From: Candidatus Onthoplasma faecipullorum
Lineage (GTDB): Bacteria > Bacillota > Clostridia > Christensenellales > UBA1242
Length of the DNA stretch: 64,000 nt
Direction: 5' to 3'
Assembly: GCA_019120295.1 (NCBI GenBank)
Contig: DWVI01000005.1
Location: forward strand, 64,955 to 128,954
In this document: piece by piece, positions 59,699 through 64,000 of the stretch
Layout of the letters: the number at the start of each line of letters is the position of its first letter
Position numbering within the stretch: the stretch's first letter is position 1
Notes under the pieces: model-generated
The model's input: the letters and a program-made list of their open reading frames with translations, nothing else
What the model was told of the DNA's origin: nothing
The model's database searches: none
Position numbers and translations under genes: made by a program

Positions 59699-60469
59699 AT
59701 GTTAATTTTGATATTAATATTATTTTCAATTCAAAATCCATTTACGATTTCATACGCTAGCACGTATGACACATACTTCGCGCGCGTGATGTACGAAGAT
59801 GTTTATTTATATAAAACGCCTGTTGATATAACCACTTATGACAATGTAATGTTTGTAATTCCTAAAACTTATTTTGTGGAATTAACAGAAGATGCAAACA
59901 CAGATTTTTTTAAAGCAAACTATCTTAACTTTACTGGATATGTAAAAAAAGACCAGGTGCAAACCATTGAAGGACGCCCACAAAACCCATATTTAACTGA
60001 CGAAAGTTTTAGAGTGTACAACGATTTAAGCCGTGACCTTAGAAGTGAACCCACCACAATAAATGGTTCGGATACTCAAATCGCGTACATACCATTACTA
60101 TGCAGAGATTTAACATTTTATGGAATAATTTATGGCGAAACTAAGATTGAAGGTCGCACCAACGTTTGGTATTATTGCAAATACACAGCCGACCAGGAAT
60201 ACTACGGCTACGTTTATAGTGATTATTGTGACGAATTCAACTACGCTGAAATTCCTGAAAACACAGAAGAAGTAACCTACATTCCATATCCAGAGTTTGG
60301 AAAGGTTGAAGAGAACAAGGATATTGCCCTTCCAACCGAAAGCAAAACAACCACGCTTGTTATCGCAATTTTATGTGTGCCTGCACTTATATTTGTGTTT
60401 ATGATATTAAAAAGTTCCAAACTTATTAGTGATAAAAAAAGTGGTCAAAAAGAAGTTAAAGATTTTTAA
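59699..60469 (+). CDS. Exported SH3-like protein with C-terminal anchor
   Basis: 256 residues: signal peptide (about 1-20, cut after SYAS), two SH3b-like stretches (ARVMYEDVYLYKTP...GYVKKDQVQTIEG and LRSEPTTINGSDTQIAYIPL...GYVYSDYC), a helix near 220-240 and a basic tail. It would face the cell wall. Typical of Clostridia genomes, role unknown. Leaderless promoter; divergent from the terminase. Confidence 0.65.
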   Translation: MLILILILFSIQNPFTISYASTYDTYFARVMYEDVYLYKTPVDITTYDNVMFVIPKTYFVELTEDANTDFFKANYLNFTGYVKKDQVQTIEGRPQNPYLTDESFRVYNDLSRDLRSEPTTINGSDTQIAYIPLLCRDLTFYGIIYGETKIEGRTNVWYYCKYTADQEYYGYVYSDYCDEFNYAEIPENTEEVTYIPYPEFGKVEENKDIALPTESKTTTLVIAILCVPALIFVFMILKSSKLISDKKSGQKEVKDF

Positions 60470-60487
60470 ACCTTTAACTTTTTTAGA

Positions 60488-60976
60488 TTAAATAGAAATC
60501 ACTCCATTTTTAAAAGCCATTCTTCGTTCTTTAACTTCCTGCTTAACATTTGCTATCCACTCTTCGTTTGTTAAAATTTGCGTTAATTTATCAATATATT
60601 TAGAATTATTTAAAGTGTCTGCTAAATTTTTAAACGCTCGCTCTATTTTTCTAAAAGCCGTGCGTTCTTTAAAATGCAGTACCGCACAAAACTCTTCCAT
60701 ACTTATTGAATAATTCATTTTTACATATAAAATCTTTTTATCTTCTTCATTTAATCTACTAATCGCATTGTCAACTATAATTTTAAAGTTAATTAGTTGA
60801 TTTTTTCTCGCCATTAAATCAATAATATTATTACATACATCTACTGCCGAATATTCGTATGTATTAGTGCTAAAACAATATGCGTGATTTTTAATAAAAA
60901 TATCAATAGCATTACATTTTTTATTTAATAATCTATACACTTTAACTATCGCTTCACTATCAAAAATATCAATCAT
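60488..60976 (-). CDS. Sigma-70 region 4-like protein
   Basis: 162 residues from ATG 60976 with AGGGGTG. Helical; RLNEEDKKILYVKMNYSISM followed by EEFCAVLHFKERTAFRKIERAF is a region-4/ArpU-type helix-turn-helix (E-x-A-x-x-L...R-T...R). It may be a phage late-gene activator or a small host regulator. Promoter TTGACT-N18-TATACT upstream. Confidence 0.6.
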   Translation of the reverse strand: MIDIFDSEAIVKVYRLLNKKCNAIDIFIKNHAYCFSTNTYEYSAVDVCNNIIDLMARKNQLINFKIIVDNAISRLNEEDKKILYVKMNYSISMEEFCAVLHFKERTAFRKIERAFKNLADTLNNSKYIDKLTQILTNEEWIANVKQEVKERRMAFKNGVISI

Positions 60977-61294
60977 ATTCACCCCTAAAATCAAAAAAAA
61001 GTATATTCTATGATTTGTCGAAAAGTCAAGTATATATGTCATTTTTTTACAAAAATATTGCCAAAAACGGCACATTTTCGTTTGTTTTATGTCAAATTTT
61101 CGAACATTTGTTTTATTTTGTAAAAAAATCAGCGTAAGAAACTGGTGAATTTTTAATCTTTTTCATAAATAAAAATATTATATAAAACTTTTAATATTTA
61201 ACGAATATTTTAAACTAAACTAATTTTTATTAAATAAAACTTAATTAAAGTAATATTCTTTTATATGTTAAAAGCATAAGGCTAACTTCAATTT

Positions 61295-62233
61295 TTATCT
61301 TAAATCTTTTGCGTCTAGCTCTAAATGTAAAAAAGGGTTATTTAATGCACTTGACACGCATCTAAATTTTTTATTGTTTTCCCAAATTTTCTTTAATTGA
61401 TCAAAATTTTTATCCACATCTTTCATAAGAGAAGCAAGGTGATCAAGCTCTTTTAAGGTGCTTTGTTTTAATTTTGGTAATTTTTCTTCTCCATTTTTGC
61501 CATACAAAAAAACAGGTAAAGTTACATAGTTTATCTCATCATGAAATAGCGCATGAAAATCCATTAATAAACTCCACGCAAAAGTGTCATCTCCCCAATG
61601 CTTTGTTCCATTCAGATAGTTTTCTTTATTTTTTAGTTTGTTTTGACGCATAAGTAGCCATGCATCTGCCGCCCAAATAAAAGCCTCATCAGGAAAATTA
61701 CAAATATTAAAATTCTTACTTTTAACGTTAGCTTGCGAATCAACATTTATCCATTTCTTGAAATTTTTATCGTAATACTGAACTATCCAATGGTCTACTA
61801 TTTTATCATCATACAAATAAGGCGCAAAACCACTACGACAACGACAAGGAATACCTTTTGCTTTTAGTATTGAAGCGTATAAAACAGAAACATATCTACA
61901 TGTGATAATGAGTTTTTTATTGGGATCTTGACTTATTTTTATAAAAGGGTTTTTATTGTTATTTATTCTAATTAGTTCAGATGTCATTGCGGTTGCAGTT
62001 AATAACACGTCATCTAAACAGCGATAATTTTGCCATTTATATTTTAAATTATTGTTGTTTTTATTTTTATTTAGAAATGAGCGATATAACGACATTTTAT
62101 GAATATGTTGCTTATTTACAATCTCTCTTAGTTTGTATATATCATCTGGTAATGAATTGTATAAATCTTTATAAGGTCCGGCATCTGTATACATTCCCGT
62201 TTTTAAAAAATGTGTGATTATTTTATTATTCAT
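61295..62233 (-). CDS. Transglutaminase-like protein
   Basis: 312 residues, no signal peptide. CRYVSVLYASILKAKGIPCR near 111-130 carries the nucleophilic Cys, DHWIVQYYD near 146 the His, WINVDSQ near 160 the Asp: the transglutaminase/protease core triad in order. Cytoplasmic cysteine hydrolase or peptidase is the likely role. GGAGAAA before ATG 62233. The gap 61077-61294 holds no gene. Confidence 0.75.
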   Translation of the reverse strand: MNNKIITHFLKTGMYTDAGPYKDLYNSLPDDIYKLREIVNKQHIHKMSLYRSFLNKNKNNNNLKYKWQNYRCLDDVLLTATAMTSELIRINNNKNPFIKISQDPNKKLIITCRYVSVLYASILKAKGIPCRCRSGFAPYLYDDKIVDHWIVQYYDKNFKKWINVDSQANVKSKNFNICNFPDEAFIWAADAWLLMRQNKLKNKENYLNGTKHWGDDTFAWSLLMDFHALFHDEINYVTLPVFLYGKNGEEKLPKLKQSTLKELDHLASLMKDVDKNFDQLKKIWENNKKFRCVSSALNNPFLHLELDAKDLR

Positions 62234-62442
62234 AGTATTTCTCCAACATTTACTTACAATTTAATTATACAAATTTAAAATATAAAAGTCAAAAAAATTA
62301 TTATTTATAATTTTAAAACCTTATTGCTTAAAATATAAAAAAATTATAAATTAATTAAAAAATTTTAAAAAAATAAAAGGATTTTATTTTAATACTTTTT
62401 ATCCTTTTATACTTATAAAAACAAACGAATTTAAGTGTTTAA

Positions 62443-63078
62443 CTATAACACATTTTCGTTTTCAATTAATGCCACTGTTGAAACTGAAACTTCATATGCT
62501 ATTTTCTTTATCGGAATGCTAAGTTCAGCACTTTGTTTTGAATATTCCCTGCTTTGTATTCTTCCGCTAATTTGAAGGCGTGAGCCAACTGGAATTTTTC
62601 TAACAAACTGAGCATTTTTACCCCATGCGATACATGGAATATAATCTGATTTATCAAAATTTCTATTAACCGCTAATAAAACGTCGCATATTTCACGCAT
62701 AAATGGTGTTGTTCTATAAATAGGTTCTTTACAAATATACCCTGACAATTCAACCACGTTTGGATTTGCCACATTATCCCAATCGCATAGTTCTTTACAA
62801 AAAACCGATAAAATAAGCTTACTTTTTCCGTCTTCTAACTTATTATGGCTTCTAAATTGACCACGAAGAGCGAGCTTTTCACCCTTTTTTATATTGCTGT
62901 TATCTAGCATCTTGCTCGATATGGTAACAGGTATTAAATCATCTTGTCCGCTAAGCCTAGCAACGCGTAAAGTAAAAGAATAAAACTGTTCGTCCATTAC
63001 ATCATGGTCATGCACTGGCTCGCCATCTACAATGCCTTGCAAATAAACTTTGTTATTATTTATTAAATCGTAATTCAT
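62443..63078 (-). CDS. Two-OB-fold single-stranded DNA-binding protein
   Basis: 211 residues with two OB-like halves: NNKVYLQGIVDGEPV...FTLRVAR...LIPVTIS and NVVELSGYICKEPIYRTT...CDVLLAVNR...DYIPCIAWG, the second being a clear SSB strand pattern. It lacks the acidic DDDIPF tail of main SSB proteins. Such tandem forms occur in Clostridia. AAGGAG before ATG 63078; the deacetylase gene is 10 nt upstream, an operon. Confidence 0.75.
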   Translation of the reverse strand: MNYDLINNNKVYLQGIVDGEPVHDHDVMDEQFYSFTLRVARLSGQDDLIPVTISSKMLDNSNIKKGEKLALRGQFRSHNKLEDGKSKLILSVFCKELCDWDNVANPNVVELSGYICKEPIYRTTPFMREICDVLLAVNRNFDKSDYIPCIAWGKNAQFVRKIPVGSRLQISGRIQSREYSKQSAELSIPIKKIAYEVSVSTVALIENENVL

Positions 63079-63088
63079 TTGTGTCTCC

Positions 63089-63853
63089 TTAATTTTTTAT
63101 TTGAATTCCTTGTGTGTTTATTGTAAAATTTTCATAATATATCAGTTCACCAATAGGCACAACCGACATATTTTGTGTTTTAAAATGTTCTAAGGTCATT
63201 TTAAGACCTTCAATTATATTATCTGAATTATTGTGAAATAAAACTATACTACCGTTTGTTGCGCGTTCAATCACTCTGCCTGAAAGTTCACCAGCACTTA
63301 AGCCTTTCCAATCAAGGCTATCTACGCTCCATTCAATACAACTTAAACCTAATTCGTCGCACACTTCAATTAAATCGTTATTGTAATAACCATACGGGGG
63401 ACGAAATAGTTTTGGCGTGTAATTTGTTAACTCTTCAATCATTTTCATATTTTCGCTTAATTCTTGTTTGATTTCAGAGCGTGACAATGTGCGCATATCG
63501 GGATGTGTCATAGAATGAATTCCAATTTCAAAGCCATTGTTATAAATTTCTTTAACCATGTCCGGATACTTTTCTATCCAAAACCCAACTAGGAAAAACG
63601 TTGCTTTAACATTGTACGAATCACATATTGCCATAATCTCACGCGTTTTATCCGCGCCCCATGCTGCATCAAAAGATATAGCAAGTTTATTTTCACTTGT
63701 TTCAACCGCATAAATCGGCAATAATTTTGTTTTAACGTTTAAATAGGTTGCGCTTACAGGTACACCAGCCAAGTTTAAACCAGTTGCTATAGCAACAAGC
63801 ACACATGCAACTATAACAAGTAGAAGTGTTTTTTTAACAAAAAGCACCTTCAT
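63089..63853 (-). CDS. Polysaccharide deacetylase, PdaB-like
   Basis: 254 residues: N-terminal membrane anchor (about 8-28), then a NodB domain with FDAAWGADKT near 57 (catalytic Asp pair area), HSMTHPDM near 112 (metal His), RPPYGYYN near 150 and VLFHNN near 220. Closest in pattern to PdaB-type sporulation deacetylases, which trim cell-wall or spore-cortex glycan outside the membrane. GGTGG before ATG 63853. The last 147 bases of the window hold nothing I can identify. Confidence 0.85.
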   Translation of the reverse strand: MKVLFVKKTLLLVIVACVLVAIATGLNLAGVPVSATYLNVKTKLLPIYAVETSENKLAISFDAAWGADKTREIMAICDSYNVKATFFLVGFWIEKYPDMVKEIYNNGFEIGIHSMTHPDMRTLSRSEIKQELSENMKMIEELTNYTPKLFRPPYGYYNNDLIEVCDELGLSCIEWSVDSLDWKGLSAGELSGRVIERATNGSIVLFHNNSDNIIEGLKMTLEHFKTQNMSVVPIGELIYYENFTINTQGIQIKN

Positions 63854-64000
63854 AGATATCTACCACCTTATACTATCATTATCAATGAAAAATTAAAAAT
63901 AAATATCACTAAAAATTAATGCAAAATAAATAATAATTAATCGAAATAAATATCAAAATGTCGAAATTTATGTTTTATAAATAAATTAATGAAAAATAAT

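Noticed and set aside
50708..61075. Complete, inducible prophage
   Set aside because: No integrase, repressor, replication genes or endolysin and no att pair found around it.
61101..61114. SOS (LexA) box CGAACATTTGTTTT
   Set aside because: Only one half-site is good and it lies well upstream of the nearest promoter; likely chance in AT-rich DNA.

Overview
The window is a strongly AT-rich bacterial chromosome segment of low-GC Gram-positive type (Bacillota, probably an uncultured Clostridia-like lineage). The case rests on RNase J, Der, EngB, PlsY, RsmH followed by an FtsL-like protein, MurG, FeoA-FeoB, a PdaB-like polysaccharide deacetylase, a CrtO-family acyltransferase, a phi-LC3-type holin, GGAGG-type ribosome sites and TTGACA-N17-TATAAT promoters. 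The standard genetic code fits. Species cannot be named from the sequence alone.

Layout. 1-23.5 kb: mostly minus-strand housekeeping genes (O-methyltransferase end, rnj, M16 peptidase, tatD, plsY, der, feoAB, rsmH/ftsL-like, phosphoesterase, HAD phosphatase, engB, fba) mixed with lineage-specific small proteins. 23.8-24.1 kb: tRNA-Cys/tRNA-Leu operon. 24.1-32.4 kb: lipoprotein, MarR regulator with a fused ABC ATPase-permease, a ferritin-like protein and a large HELTH-motif protein. 32.5-36.3 kb: six intact tRNA genes (His, Gln, Leu, Lys, Gly, Arg) embedded in several families of nested palindromes. 36.4-40.4 kb: SDR, a membrane protein, MurG, a methyltransferase. 40.5-42.7 kb: a 2.19-kb element sitting inside the anticodon region of a tRNA-Lys(CTT) gene and carrying its own complete tRNA-Lys(CTT). 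43.2-50.2 kb: membrane protein, a tail-fibre-like gene pair, cardiolipin synthase, GT8 glycosyltransferase, tRNA-Gln, zinc-ribbon membrane protein. 50.3-59.6 kb: a cryptic phage packaging/head module (terminase, portal, scaffold, capsid, connector, holin) without integrase, replication or lysin genes. 59.7-64 kb: SH3-type exported protein, sigma-region-4-like protein, transglutaminase-like protein, two-OB-fold SSB, PdaB-like deacetylase.

Three things stand out. First, the split tRNA-Lys(CTT): precise removal of 2.19 kb between two copies of a 9-bp core would restore a perfectly paired tRNA, and both ends carry TAGACA repeats resembling recombinase arm sites, yet no integrase is present. Second, dispersed nested hairpins, concentrated around tRNAs, whose stem sequences differ while pairing and the TGC/TT bulge are kept. 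At three loci (tatD, a phosphoesterase, tRNA-Lys(TTT)) such sequence lies between two copies of the gene's 5' end. Third, at least eight genes have a -10 box ending 6 (once 9) nt before the start codon and no Shine-Dalgarno, suggesting routine leaderless mRNAs beside ordinary SD-led genes. Two genes look frameshifted, one with a ten-G tract at its ribosome site (possible phase variation).
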